This document shows, one piece after another, positions 53,877 through 64,000 of a stretch of DNA of 64,000 nt; within the stretch, counting starts at the first letter, position 1; each line of letters starts with the position of its first letter. Origin of the DNA: Triglochin maritima (Eukaryota; Streptophyta; Magnoliopsida; Alismatales; Juncaginaceae); NCBI GenBank assembly GCA_963682175.1, contig OY821784.1:22673621-22737620 (forward strand). Direction: 5' to 3'. Position numbers and translations under genes: made by a program. The notes under the pieces were generated by a model that was given only the letters and a program-made list of their open reading frames with translations, made no database searches and was not told where the DNA came from.

Positions 53877-54432
53877 TGTAAAGACCCTAACCTTGCTTGG
53901 ACTAATGGGTGTTTAGGGTGCTAATTGGAGAGGTTTGCATGGGAGTTGGGGGAGGAATAGTGGAGGTATGGGTGGTGATGTGAAGAGAGATGGACTAGGG
54001 GTGTAGGGGAATGGTGGAGTGGTGTGATTGGATGGGTGATGAAGGTGTTGGTTTTAAGAGGAAACCAACGTTTCCTTCTCCTCTTCTTTTCTTCTTCTTC
54101 TTCTTCTTCTTCTTCTTCTCATTCTTCTTCATTTTATTTCCCTTCTCACTCCAAGCACTCATCTTTCTCTCCCCTTTTATTCCGGTTGATCAGAGGAGGT
54201 TGCGGGAACTCCGGTAGCTGGTGGTGTCCTTGTGAGTGGAGGTGCACTGGTCAGAGAATGACGCGAGGAGGAGGTCATGCGTGAGGTTGCAGTCAAGAGG
54301 CATTGTCGTTGGAGCTCCGGTGAAGTATGTCGTTTTCACAAAGAGGTATGCCAAGTTCTTGAATTAGATTCTTTAGTTGCTCACCCACGTTGGGGTGGAG
54401 TGGTGGTCGGTCGTAGGAGGTCGAAGACCAAC

Positions 54433-54988
54433 AATCGACCGGTGCCTTCGGGCGGTCAACCGGTTTACTGTATTTTGCCCGACTTTAACCAACACCGGTC
54501 GAACGATGCCTTGTGGAGGTCGACCGGTCATGCTTGTGCTGGTGAGTCGGGGTTGCCTGGATGTTTTTGGTCGGACGGGACCCCTCAGCCGTTCGACCGT
54601 TGCTTCGTGTTTCGCTTGGACCAAATGTTGACCATCAAACGGTCGACCGTTCCTGACCTTTGGTCCGATCAGAACATAAGTTAACCTATTTGTATTGTAT
54701 GTTGTTCAACCGATTATGTATATATTGTTTGACCGTTATATGACTTAGACTATTATGATGATCCTGGTAGTTTTCGGTCGACCGGGAACCCTGAGTTGGT
54801 TGACCGAATAGACTTGTATGATTTTGACCAGACTCCTGATTTTGATCACGTTTGGTTGATCGGTTTTAGACTTTTGTTCGACTGTTGAGGATCGAGTTTT
54901 GAGCACAGAGTTCAACCGTTGTAAGCGTTCGGTCGACCGATTCCTTTACGGAAGCGATCCACCAGTATACCTTTTCTGGTCGACCGTT
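54433..54988. repeat. Dyad array in F1
   Basis: CGGT-NN-ACCG dyads and half-dyads, mostly in pairs 21-22 bp apart centre to centre. Confidence 0.65.
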
Positions 54989-55805
54989 TGAGCCCAGAAC
55001 TGAATCCCGATCCTACTGAAGTTTCAACTCTGTCCACAAAAACTCGTGTCCTCACTTGGAGCGTGAGCCGGGAGGTGAGGGTAGGTACATTGTGCGTGTC
55101 TGCCCATGGACCGCCGTGTGGAAGAGTGTGGATACTTGGGACGTGTCACTTCTGTATTATAGAGGGTGACGTAGTTGTACCTTGTTTCTCTCATTAGAGT
55201 AGTAGCCTAAGGGATTGCGGATCCCATTGCTTTCAGCGGGCATGCAACTGCCGTTGGATGAAGTGACTACCGGCCTGGATGGCTACGGAGGTCGCTGCCC
55301 TACTTTTATAGCGGTGGAGTTGGTGTCTGCACGTGGAGCTCGATGACCCCGTGGACTTTGGTTCGGATCAATCGATTGTCTAGCCCTCTGGGTGGCAGAT
55401 ATGTTCGACTGGCCTTGATAGGCAGTGATTACACAAGCCCGTACGGCCTGTATGGCGGCGGGAGGGCACATGTGCGGCCTGCGTGGCGACAGGGAGGATC
55501 ACGCATGACCTGTGTGGTAACGGCGATGGACTGCTGATGATGATTTCCGGAAGATAGCTTGATTGGGCACCTATCGAGTAAGAGACCGTGCGGTCTGTGT
55601 GGCGCCGGTGATGGACTGATCTGAGCGACGACTCCGTTGGTGTGGTGGTGGACCATGATGTTTTCTGATCTGATTCTACCTGCGCGGAAGTGTGAACGCC
55701 TCCTCACCGATCCCTTGGCTTGTGTAGCCGCGTGTGGGGATGTGTTGCGTACTGTCCGCCAGACCGTACGTGCCTACGGTAGGTCTCCACGGAGACCCGA
55801 TGTTT

Positions 55806-56020
55806 GTGGACTGTGTGGCCTATGTGGCGCCGGTGGTTGTGGACCGTGCGGCCTGTATGGCGGCAGCGATGTTGTGGACCGTGGGGCTTGTGTGGCGGCG
55901 GAGATGTTGTGGACCGTGCGACCTGTGTGGTAGCGGCGGCGATGTTGTGGACTTTGGGGCTTGTGTGGCGGCGGCGGCGATGTTGTCGGCCGTGCGACCT
56001 GTGTGGCAGCGGGAACGATT
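55806..56020 (+). repeat. GC-rich tandem repeat in F1, six units of ~33-38 bp
   Basis: Units begin GTGGAC(C/T) or GTCGGCC, have (T/C)CTGTGTGGCGGC-like middles and end GATGTT. Unit length grows by GCG steps. Related single units lie upstream at about 55433-55620. This array creates overlapping spurious ORFs. Confidence 0.8.
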
Positions 56021-56446
56021 GCAGGATGGATGTCCGATTTTGCCCTTAGTGGGAATGTCATTTTATTGCTTTGTATTTTGTGCCATGCTATACTACTATG
56101 ATAGGGCATATAGGTGAGCTTGTCATACGGGGTTTCCTTATGGAAACTCAGGCATTGTGGTTATGTTTATTTTCAGGACCGTGTTAGGTTCCGGCGTGTG
56201 GTGACCGAAGGAGATTGCACTTTGAGACTGGATCATGTTGTCTGCCTACTTTAGGTTGTCGTGATTACTTGTATTATGTATTTCGTATTCTGATGTAATC
56301 ACTCTTTTGACAAACTCTTATGTAATATGGTGCACCAGATATATTTGGGTATTTCTTTGAGTAATGTCCCCACTCTTGAAGGTCTTAGTCATTGTGGTTT
56401 TTTTGATTTAAAAACTTCAAATTTTCCGCTATTCGGGGATGTTACA

Positions 56447-57324
56447 GATTTCCTATGTTCCTTACTCCCGGCGTAATTTGAGTTTCAATATCCATTCATC
56501 TCCAACTAAACGGAACACCTATATATAAGCATGAAAATCTTCAGTCCATCCAGATAATTCCTGACCTTTTCTGTTACCCAATGGCCATTGCCTAAATTGT
56601 TCTTAGATCTCCCTAGCAATCCCACGAAAAAATAGATTTCTGCTTAAATTGTGCATATATGAGCATACATCAAGCTTCCTATTAGAGATGCATAAGGAAT
56701 ATCCTTCATCTTCTCCTTTTCTAGATAATTGTAGGGATATTTTATTTTTGAATCATCCTGGTTCATGGTACGTAGCTGCTAAAGTGGAATAATGTTTATC
56801 GATTTCAAATCATTCTAATACATTTTGGATGGAGACACACCAACGATACTCTTTGATCTATCTCCGTGACTCTCTATGCCTATAACATAATAGGCTTCAT
56901 CGATATCCTTTATCTCAAAACTCCTAGAACGGAATTTCTCAGTATCATGCAAACCTAAGTCATTAGTGGGAAACAAAATGTAATCTAAATATGGGACTAA
57001 GAAAATGTAGTTGCAGGCACTAGCATTAGGGTATATACAATTATCAACAATGTTGTCTATAACCCAATTGAAGACATCATATCGTTGAACATGATATACC
57101 AAAAGGGAGGCTTGTTTTCTCTCTCTATATATTTTAATTTGCAAACCACATTAATTCCATTATACGATATGAATCCCTTCGGTTGTTGCATATACACTTT
57201 CTTTTCTATTCATCATTAAGAATGTCATTTCACATTCAGTTGATGTAACTCCAAGTCAAAATGATCTTTTAAACCATACCAATTCTAAATTAGTCTTTGT
57301 TTGAAACTAGAGTGTAAGCCTTAT
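56447..57324 (-). pseudogene. Copia element G, reverse transcriptase remnant
   Basis: Minus-strand RT: DLELHQLNVK (57234-57236 encodes Asn where the first catalytic Asp is expected), MQPKGF, then VPYLDYILFPTND where the YVDD motif is changed to YLDY, then SFEIKDIDEAYYVIGIE. It continues to YLDGLKIFMLIYRC and a decayed RNase H start at the F1 border. Several stops. Cut by F2 on the right. Confidence 0.85.
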
Positions 57325-58809
57325 TGTAATGACCCTAACCTTTGCTTAAAGGCTAATGATGTTTAGGTGGAGTTGATGGTGATTAAAGAGGAGGTTAGCA
57401 TGGGGAAGAGGAGGTGAACAGTGGGCTGGTGATGGGTGTAGGGAGGCGAGTATTGTTGGTGAGGAGATGTGTGTTGGGTTTAAAAGCTCAAATCTCTCTC
57501 TCTTTCATTCGTTCCTCTCTCTTACTCCATTTCCTTTCCTTTTCTAGCGACAAAGGAGGCGGAAGCTGGCCCAGCGTGAGGCGTGCGGAGGTCGTTGCGA
57601 GGAGGCGATCGTGCATGGAGGATCATCGGGCGCGACATTGCGCGGGCGAGGCTCTGGTGGTTTCGTCGTGTTCGAAAGGTATGCCGGCTTCTTAGTGTGA
57701 TTTGTTACTCACCCTCACGTGAGGGATGTGTTGGTCGGTCGGGGGAGGTCGGAGACCTCTTCGACGACGAGAATGGCGTAAATCTTTGGCTGGTGCAAGG
57801 TTGTAGACGACCAACGTTCGACCGGGTCCCTTCAGGCGGTCGACCGATGTAGTGTATTTTGCCCGACTTTAACCAACACTGGTCGGACGATGCCTTGTGG
57901 CGGTCGACCGGCAGTGCATTGTTCTGGTGGGTCGGGATTGCCTGTTGTGTTTCGGTCGACTAGTTTCTCGTGTTCGTTCCATCGGAACATAAGTGTATTG
58001 GATTTGATGCATGCTTGTTCGACCGATTCTTCATATGTGTTCCACCATTTATGACTTAGAACTACTAGGATACCGTGGTAGTTTCCGGTCGACCGGGACC
58101 CCAGAGTCGGTCGACATGTAGTTTTGAATTGATGTTGACCAGACTCCGGATATTGACCTCGTATCGGTCGACCGGTTTCAGACTCTTCTTCGACCGGTTT
58201 CAGACTCTTGTTCAGACTTAGAACTTACAGATCTCTTTCTTATGGCGCGGACTTGGCGGATGCTTATTGCCGAACCCCATGTTTAGTGTAGCCGCGTGTG
58301 GGGAGCGTCACGTCTTATTCCGCTAGACCGTATGTGTGTACGGTAGGTCTCCTTGGGAGACCCGATGATGATTGTCGGACTGATGTCCCATTTTACCCAA
58401 TGGGGGAACTGTTTTCTTACTATTGATGACATGATATGCTACTACTATGATAGGTCCATTTGTACCACTGCATGCATATATGTGAGCTTGACATATGGGG
58501 TTTCGTTATGGAAACTCAGGCATTGTTATTGCATGTTTTATTTTAGGACCGCAGTAGGTCCAGTTGGGTGGTGATCAGCGGTGCACGCATCTTGGGATCG
58601 GATCCTCTCACTTAGACCACTGAGGTCGACATGATAACTTGTATCTCCCTTTGTTGTTTCTGATGTAATCATGTAGCTTTTGACAAACTCTGATGTAGTA
58701 TGGTGCACCGCTTCAATGTTTTATGAGAAGTAACAGTCCCGTCTTTTGATTATTGGTCTCTGTTGTCTTGATGATAATTTTTAAATTTCCACTGTTTCGG
58801 GATGTTACA
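57325..58809 (+). repeat. Solo LTR F2, chromovirus-like
   Basis: 1485 bp, TGTAATGACCC to GGGATGTTACA, with perfect CTTAT duplications (57320-57324 and 58810-58814). It is homologous to F1 but without the expanded GC-rich tandem region. It carries a shorter dyad array (57816-58203). Confidence 0.87.
57816..58203. repeat. Dyad array in F2
   Basis: CGGT-NN-ACCG dyads at matching places to F1, for example near 57816, 57838, 57900, 58085 and 58165. Confidence 0.65.
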
Positions 58810-59150
58810 CTTATGGTAGTGAATGCTTTTCCTACGGAGTGAATCATTTATCAACAAATCTGCCATTATGTTTCTCCACATTTCTAGAAGAGCCTCTTTT
58901 CGTCTTAATGTTCCATTTATAACCAATTGTTTTAGCACCCTTCCGTAAGTCTACGAGATCCCAAACTTGGTTTAGAGGAGCAATTAACAGGGGATCATGT
59001 GTAAGTGGGTTACACATGATGTGGGTTGGAGGAAGCCCTATGAAAAGGTCCCTCATCTCTTCCTTATTTACATGAATGCAAAAATTCTCATCTCCATATT
59101 TCTCCACCCAATCCATCCAAAGTTCATCTATTAATTGAGTAATCAAATTC
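58810..59150 (-). pseudogene. Copia element G, RT N-terminal remnant
   Basis: Minus-strand QVWDLVDLRKGAKTIGYKW, then IKTKRGSSRNVEKHNGRFVDK and a stop before FTP, the start of the Copia RT domain. The ~60 residues upstream of it do not match a known block. The frame continues beyond F2 at 57324. Confidence 0.85.
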
Positions 59151-59602
59151 TTCAGAGTATTGAAGGGGTAATTACCTAGATTCTAACCTCGTATTAGAGA
59201 TTGATTAACTAGCTTCGATCACTCTAATATTGTTTAGAGTTTGGTGAACATTTGGAGGAATCCCGAGGCGATTCGACGTGCAACTAAACTTCCTATTGGT
59301 AAAAGGGATTTGATAATCCCCTAGGTATGATCCAGTCTATGTATGTAAATATTAATAGTATATTATATATATTGAAATACAATTAGGAATTTCAAACATA
59401 AAATTGTTGAAAAATATGAAAATCGATCCTAATTGCTTGTAAAAATTTGAAAAATATACACAAGTATTGGGCACGAAATCCAACAAGAAGTAGAGGACTT
59501 TGGATTAGGCATAGATCAGGATTATGGGTGTAGTTGACGTGAAGCATAAGCGATGTCATTAGGGCCATGAAAACATCAAAGGTGTCTAAAGATTATGGCA
59601 AA
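59151..59602. other. Unassigned DNA with a short LTR-like scrap
   Basis: No gene is recognised. The last ~29 bp (59574-59602) resemble an internal LTR motif of the A family (GTGTCTAAAG..TTATGGCAAA), so A5 may have landed in an older related LTR. Confidence 0.4.
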
Positions 59603-61148
59603 TGATTGATATCACGTTTAATAGCAAGTGCACGATCGTCAGTGAAGACGTGGCATGTACGGGTCGATCAACCGGGAGGTGTGTCAACTCTTGTTCTTTC
59701 GAAGTCAAGTGGAGAATAAAGGGGAAGAAGGAGTGTGATTACACTAACTAAACTAGCAGGCAACAAACAAAGAAGATGAAAACATGAGAAGGAAAACTAA
59801 GCAACTAGCAAAACAAGATTAAATTCAGTGAGGAAAATCCCAAAGGGTGGAGTGTGTGCACATATGAGGTGAGAGAAGTGATGAATGACGCATGTAAGCA
59901 TGTGTTTGTCATGTGTGTGTCTTCATGGATAGGAAATGTCTACAAATTTGGCAAAACCTATCAATCCATTCACACAATGTATTAGCAATCACTACTTGAT
60001 TATCATAAGACGAGGCTCAGCATGAGAAGTGTCTAAAGATATGGCAAGACTCATCAAAATAACAAAGCTAAGCAAGGGAAGTGTCTAAATGTTATGGCAA
60101 AACCCATCAAACAATAGTTTCTTCAATCGATCAAGCGAGCAAACACTAATACAAACACACGACTAACATGTAGCACATCCAATAGGAAATTTCAGCCAAT
60201 AAATACGAGGAAACCAAAATTCGTGTCTACACAATCAAAATTCTAAAACACTAATACAAACATACAAACATTCATGTCTACACAATCAAAATTCGTCAAA
60301 CATCAAAATCTCAAAACATAAATGTACATCATCTCCACCCCCAAAGGGGAGTGAAACTACTCACTACTTATTAAACTAACAATTGGATTAAGAAAAAAAG
60401 CATTCTACTAATTATAGTAAGATAAATAAAACAAACAAGCTAAACATGCAAGCATTAAAACAAAGACAACATTAAAACAAACTATGAAGAATTATTTTAT
60501 TTACGTGACTCACATTACAAGTAGCATTCTTCTCCACTTGAGTTTTTCTCCAAGGCTTACTCCAAGTAGATAAAATGGCCACCAGGCAATGGGTGGTTTA
60601 CAAAGGAGGGAGAAGAGTTCTATTTATAGACATGAAAAAAGGTAACCGGGGATAATCCCCTGATGTGGGACTAATGAAACTTCTAAATATCGATAAAAAC
60701 AACATAATACACGACCACGAGAAGCCAGGTCGGATCCCAACCCAACTAGACTTCCAATTAGCTGTCCAGGGCCGCCAATTGGCGGTCATGGTTTGGTTGA
60801 ATTCGACCAATATTTGGTTGGCTACTTCAGTTCTTCAATTCTCCACGCGGTGCGCCCCAGGATTAGTTTGAGCCAGAATCTAATTGCCAAAATACTCCTC
60901 ATGATGGTGTGGAGTTTCTTGATTTGCTCATTGGTCCTTTTGGTTTGCATTCAGGTCCTTCCCTCTTGCATATCAGTCCATAACTCTCATAATTCAGTCT
61001 TTTTTCTTGCGTTGAGGTCCTTTTTGTCTCTCTTCTTCTCAAACCTATTTATTCCTGAAATATAAACATAAAACTTGTTTTGTAGAATTCCATAGGTTCA
61101 AAATAGAGGATATAAGACACGAATATATGCATGATATGATGTCAATCA
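59603..61148 (-). repeat. A5 3' LTR
   Basis: 1546 bp with TGATTG/CAATCA ends, close to LTR2. Phased motifs on the plus strand: GGTCC 60933, GGTCC 60954, AGTCC 60975, AGTCT 60996, GGTCC 61016. Palindrome unit 60771-60787. Several copies of the TTTTGCCATA..TTAGACAC motif lie at 59930-60110. U5 module near 59620-59665. Confidence 0.88.
60621..60671 (-). promoter_or_regulatory. USE + TATA in A5 LTR
   Basis: Minus strand GTCCCACATCA (60671-60661; last base differs from consensus) and TATAAATA (60628-60621). The gap is 32 bp. Confidence 0.55.
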
Positions 61149-61693
61149 AATGCCCCTACTCCTAGTTTTTGCTAGTCCTGAGCAAAACAAAGAAAGAAAA
61201 TAATGAAAGAAAGGAAAAACATACGCAAAATAGGGAAATCCTAACTCACTTGTGTTGGGATCACGATTGCACTTAGCATACGCAACAAGCCACTAAACCC
61301 CCTTGTCACCAAGGTGGAGGAGTGGTGTATCCTGAGGGTTTTCAACAGATATATACCCACAAAATCCGAACATAGATGCAATATTCAACCTAGCAACACG
61401 ACTCGATGTACTCATTTTTTCAGTCATTAGACATGGTAATCCTACGGGCCTACTGACTATATGTATCCAGTCGACACACCTAGCCTAATAAACGGATCAT
61501 GCAAGTTAGTTATGGAGTTAAGTGATAGACATGTGCAACCTTAACATTCTAAATTCCATTAATGTTCTTATTTGTATTACCACATTTTTTGTTATTTTTT
61601 ATCATTTTATTTTTGTCTAGTTGGTGTTTAATTATCATAGGGTCAACTTTCGTGCATCATTGCCTATGAGGACTTATACACTATCACGTACAC
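61149..61693 (-). other. A5 3' untranslated region, partial
   Basis: It matches the LTR-proximal part of the A2 region, including the purine tract (plus strand GCCCCTACTCCTA near 61151) and the 'ctatcacgtacac' word at the break with A6. Confidence 0.75.
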
Positions 61694-63296
61694 AGATTGA
61701 ATTAGTTAAAATACCGCAAGTGCACGACCGCGTTGAAGCGGTGGCAAGCACGGGTCGGTCCAGAAGGAGCGTGCGCAAGTCGGATTCGTGATACTCGAGT
61801 GGGGAAAGAAAAGGAGCTTAAGGTCTAAACTACACTACAATGCGAAAGAAATCAGAAAATGAGCAATAAAATTAACCCCTTAGGGAGTAGAGAGAGAAAG
61901 CGAATACAAAAATATGTGTATGCGCGCGTGTCCAAATGTGCTCATTAAAACATGTCATACATGAAATCCATAAAACTCAACTCCAACTTTGCATCCAATG
62001 AAATAAGATAAAACCTTATCATTAAAACATACAAGACATAATTGAAATGAAGCTAATATATTCACATGCATGATGACTCAAATAACACTATGTCTCCACA
62101 TGATTAAGATTTATCACAATCCAAGACATTAATTAGGATAAAGCCAACATGATCACATTCATGCACATGTCTTGTTCCCTTCTTCTACTCCATCCTCATC
62201 TCATCATTCCCCATAAAATAGGCCCACTAATCTAAGCATGTGCTAAGCATCACTCAAGGGCATTAGCACATCAAAGATAAGAGTGAAATCCCATTAGATG
62301 GTTAAGGAAATCATATGAGTTCAAAGGTAGGATTAACACACACCTAATAAATCACATAATTAGATCACATTCTTCTCCACCCCCAATGGGAATGGACTAC
62401 TCTCTACTCATATCTAAACTGAAGAAAGCATAAAAACAACATAAACTCATAATGCAAATGTAGAAAAATAAGATTAAGCAAACAACAACATAAATGAAAT
62501 TGCATCAAAGTAAAGACATTAATGTAAACAACAAGAACTAAACTAGATTAAGAAATAAAAATACAAAGTTTTCTCCTCACCAACCCCCTTATTTACACAA
62601 CTAAAATATAAAACTAATACCTACTCTAATGGGGGAGGGAGGACGAAGAAGGAAGGAGGCATTACAAGTGTATTTATAGAAGTTTAGAGGGTTTGGATGG
62701 ATCTGAGCATAATGAGACGGTTGTAAATAAGATCTGGAGGTCATGGAATGCTCTACCGACAACCCCACACGTGCAGATCTAGAGGTCCTAGAATGAGCTG
62801 ACCCGATAACCTGACCCGCGACCAAAATTTAAGTGCCAAACTCTTATCCGGATCCGCGAGTGGCGGATTTTAATCCACCACTGGGGATCAAATTTCTCTG
62901 ATCGACTCCAAATTTTAACCATGGCTTTAGTTTACATAATAAACATGTGGGGTGCGCCCGGAGTTGTTGGTTGGAGCCTGTTTGGTTTTAATTGTCGAAT
63001 TACTCAGGTTCAAGAGATTCTGGACTTTTGCAAACAACATATTTTGCTTTACACTTAACTCCCTCTGGGTTTTCACTTGAGTCCTTCATGAGTTACAATC
63101 CAGTCCTTGAGCATTACAATTGGGTCCACAACCTTCCAAATTAGGCCATTCTTCTTGCGTTAAGTCCTTTTCTCTTCCTTTCTCTTTGTTATTGCCTAAA
63201 CCATTAAACACATCAAACAAACACTCGAGTAGCACAAATATGTGGTAAAATATAGGATATATAGCATGAATATGATGCATGATATGCTACTAATCA
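61694..63296 (-). repeat. A6 3' LTR
   Basis: ~1603 bp. The plus-strand left edge reads AGATTGA where TGATTGA is expected, and the right edge is ACTAATCA. U5 module at 61715-61757. Phased motifs (plus) lie at 63080, 63102, 63123, 63144 and 63163. TATTTATA near 62672 marks a TATA box. No USE was seen in this copy. Confidence 0.82.
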
Positions 63297-64000
63297 AATG
63301 CCCTCACTTAACGTTTGCTAGTCCCGAGCAAAACAAAGAAAGAAAAAAATAAAAGAAAGTGAAACATACGAAAAATGGGGAAATCCTAGCAATGTGGGGA
63401 AGGAATCACGGTTGCACATAGCACGTGCAACAAGCCGTTAAACCTACTTGTCGCCTATGAGGAGGAGTGGTGTCTCCTGAGGGTTTTCGGCGGATATATC
63501 CACAAAATCCGAATATTGATGAATTATTCAATCTAGCAACACTACTTGTTGGACCTATTTTTGTCGATCATTGGAAACAGTAATCCTATGGGCCGACTAT
63601 ATATGTATCCAGTCCAAACACCTAGCCTAATGAATCATTTGTGCAAATTAATTAAGGACTTCAGTGAAATACATAGACAACCTTAACATCCATAAGTGAT
63701 ACAAAGTGTAAAGTCCATTACGGTTCTTATTTTCATTACCATTTTTCTTCTTCTTTTTTTCATTTTATTTTTGTCTAGTTGGTGTTGGGATTCTACCAGG
63801 GTTAGGTTTCGTGCATCATTGCCTATGAGAACTTACATTATCATGTACACCTTTACCCAAATCTTCACATAGGAAATTTATCTAGTCGGTGCATCATTGT
63901 CTAGTCGGTGCATCCCAAGTCAGATGACTTGAAAGCACCATACACTAAGTCCCATCAGATCTAATTTCCTGAGTGATGGGAGCCGTACGAGAAGAGAGAA
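63297..64000 (-). other. A6 3' untranslated region, partial
   Basis: Purine tract near 63298-63312 (plus strand GCCCTCACTTAAC), then the same ordered blocks as in A2, A3 and A4 up to the window edge. No gene is supported. Confidence 0.75.

Larger units (their letters stand above)
53877..56446 (+). repeat. Solo LTR F1, chromovirus-like
   Basis: 2570 bp, TGTAAAGACCC to GGGGATGTTACA, flanked by perfect GATTT duplications (53872-53876 and 56447-56451). The TGTAA/TTACA ends and TTCCGCTATT before the end resemble Tekay/Del-type Gypsy LTRs; the clade is inferred. It holds a (TTC)n run (54090-54120), a GGTCGACC dyad array (54433-54988) and a GC-rich tandem array (55806-56020). No internal region remains. 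Confidence 0.85.
59603..61693 (-). mobile_element. A5, 3' end of an A-family element
   Basis: Minus-strand 3' LTR (61148-59603) preceded by ~545 bp of A-type 3' untranslated region with its purine tract. It is broken at 61693 by A6; the rest lies beyond the window. Confidence 0.85.
61694..64000 (-). mobile_element. A6, 3' end of a divergent A-family element
   Basis: Minus-strand 3' LTR (63296-61694) preceded by A-type 3' untranslated region that runs off the window. It lies within the A5 3' untranslated region, so it is the later insertion. The partner duplication is outside the window. Confidence 0.82.

Noticed and set aside
54011..54284. Phe- or Ser-rich ORFs near 54100
   Set aside because: Generated by a (TTC)n microsatellite in the F1 LTR.
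55429..56117. Overlapping ORFs up to 127 codons in F1 on both strands
   Set aside because: They are produced by the GC-rich tandem repeat inside a solo LTR; no homology is visible and F2 lacks them.

Overview
The window is nuclear DNA of a flowering plant and consists almost entirely of LTR retrotransposons nested inside one another. No intact host gene, rRNA or tRNA gene was recognised. The only possible host-type coding trace is a short plant-mobile-domain-like piece at 43556-43834. The plant assignment rests on Athila/Tat-like and Copia (Tork-like and SIRE-like gag) protein families, tRNA-Asp and initiator tRNA-Met primer sites, and a plant snRNA-type promoter motif. The species cannot be told.

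Left half (1-33417): a Copia element 'D' (RT at 5628-6171, RNase H at 32019-32409, 3' LTR 32491-33417) has been opened twice. A chimeric Athila/Tat-like composite (A0/A1, 1-5627) lies just before its YVDD motif. A gag-only Copia-type element 'B' (6172-32013; TSD gtatt/atatt) lies in its RNase H region. B holds two Gypsy-type non-autonomous elements: A2 (7571-21314, TSD ctttt) in its 5' LTR and A3 (21827-29053, TSD caaat) in its gag. A2 in turn holds C1 (15149-20309, TSD tggtt/tggat), a gag-only Copia-type element on the minus strand with an intact 492-codon gag. This gives four nesting levels, D > B > A2 > C1, each closed by a target duplication.

Right half: an unassigned stretch (33418-35124); a complete but inactivated Copia 'E' (35125-41362, TSD agaaa); a solo LTR 'H' (41562-42760); the PMD-like fragment; a minus-strand A-family element A4 (43835-51213) with a truncated 5' LTR; unassigned DNA (51214-53559); a decayed minus-strand Copia 'G' (53560-59150) carrying two solo LTRs F1 and F2 with perfect TSDs; then two minus-strand A-family 3' ends, A5 and A6, with A6 inserted into A5.

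The A family is the most distinctive system. Its elements have a tRNA-Asp primer site, a long conserved leader, a Gag or Gag-protease ORF that ends in a conserved tail of unknown function, no RT or integrase, a long conserved 3' untranslated region with two purine tracts, and LTRs with unusual architecture. That architecture is five [AG]GACC-type motifs phased at 21 bp, an snRNA-type USE placed 32 bp before a TATA box, and a GC-rich palindrome whose copy number varies. A3 lacks even capsid and protease but keeps an intact ORF with the zinc knuckle and tail. These elements must use enzymes supplied in trans.

The second striking pattern is a dyad, TTCGGT-NN-ACCGAA and variants, arranged in pairs in the LTRs of four otherwise unrelated families (B, C1, D, F). 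In C1 there are eight pairs, each 14 bp + 5 bp + 14 bp.
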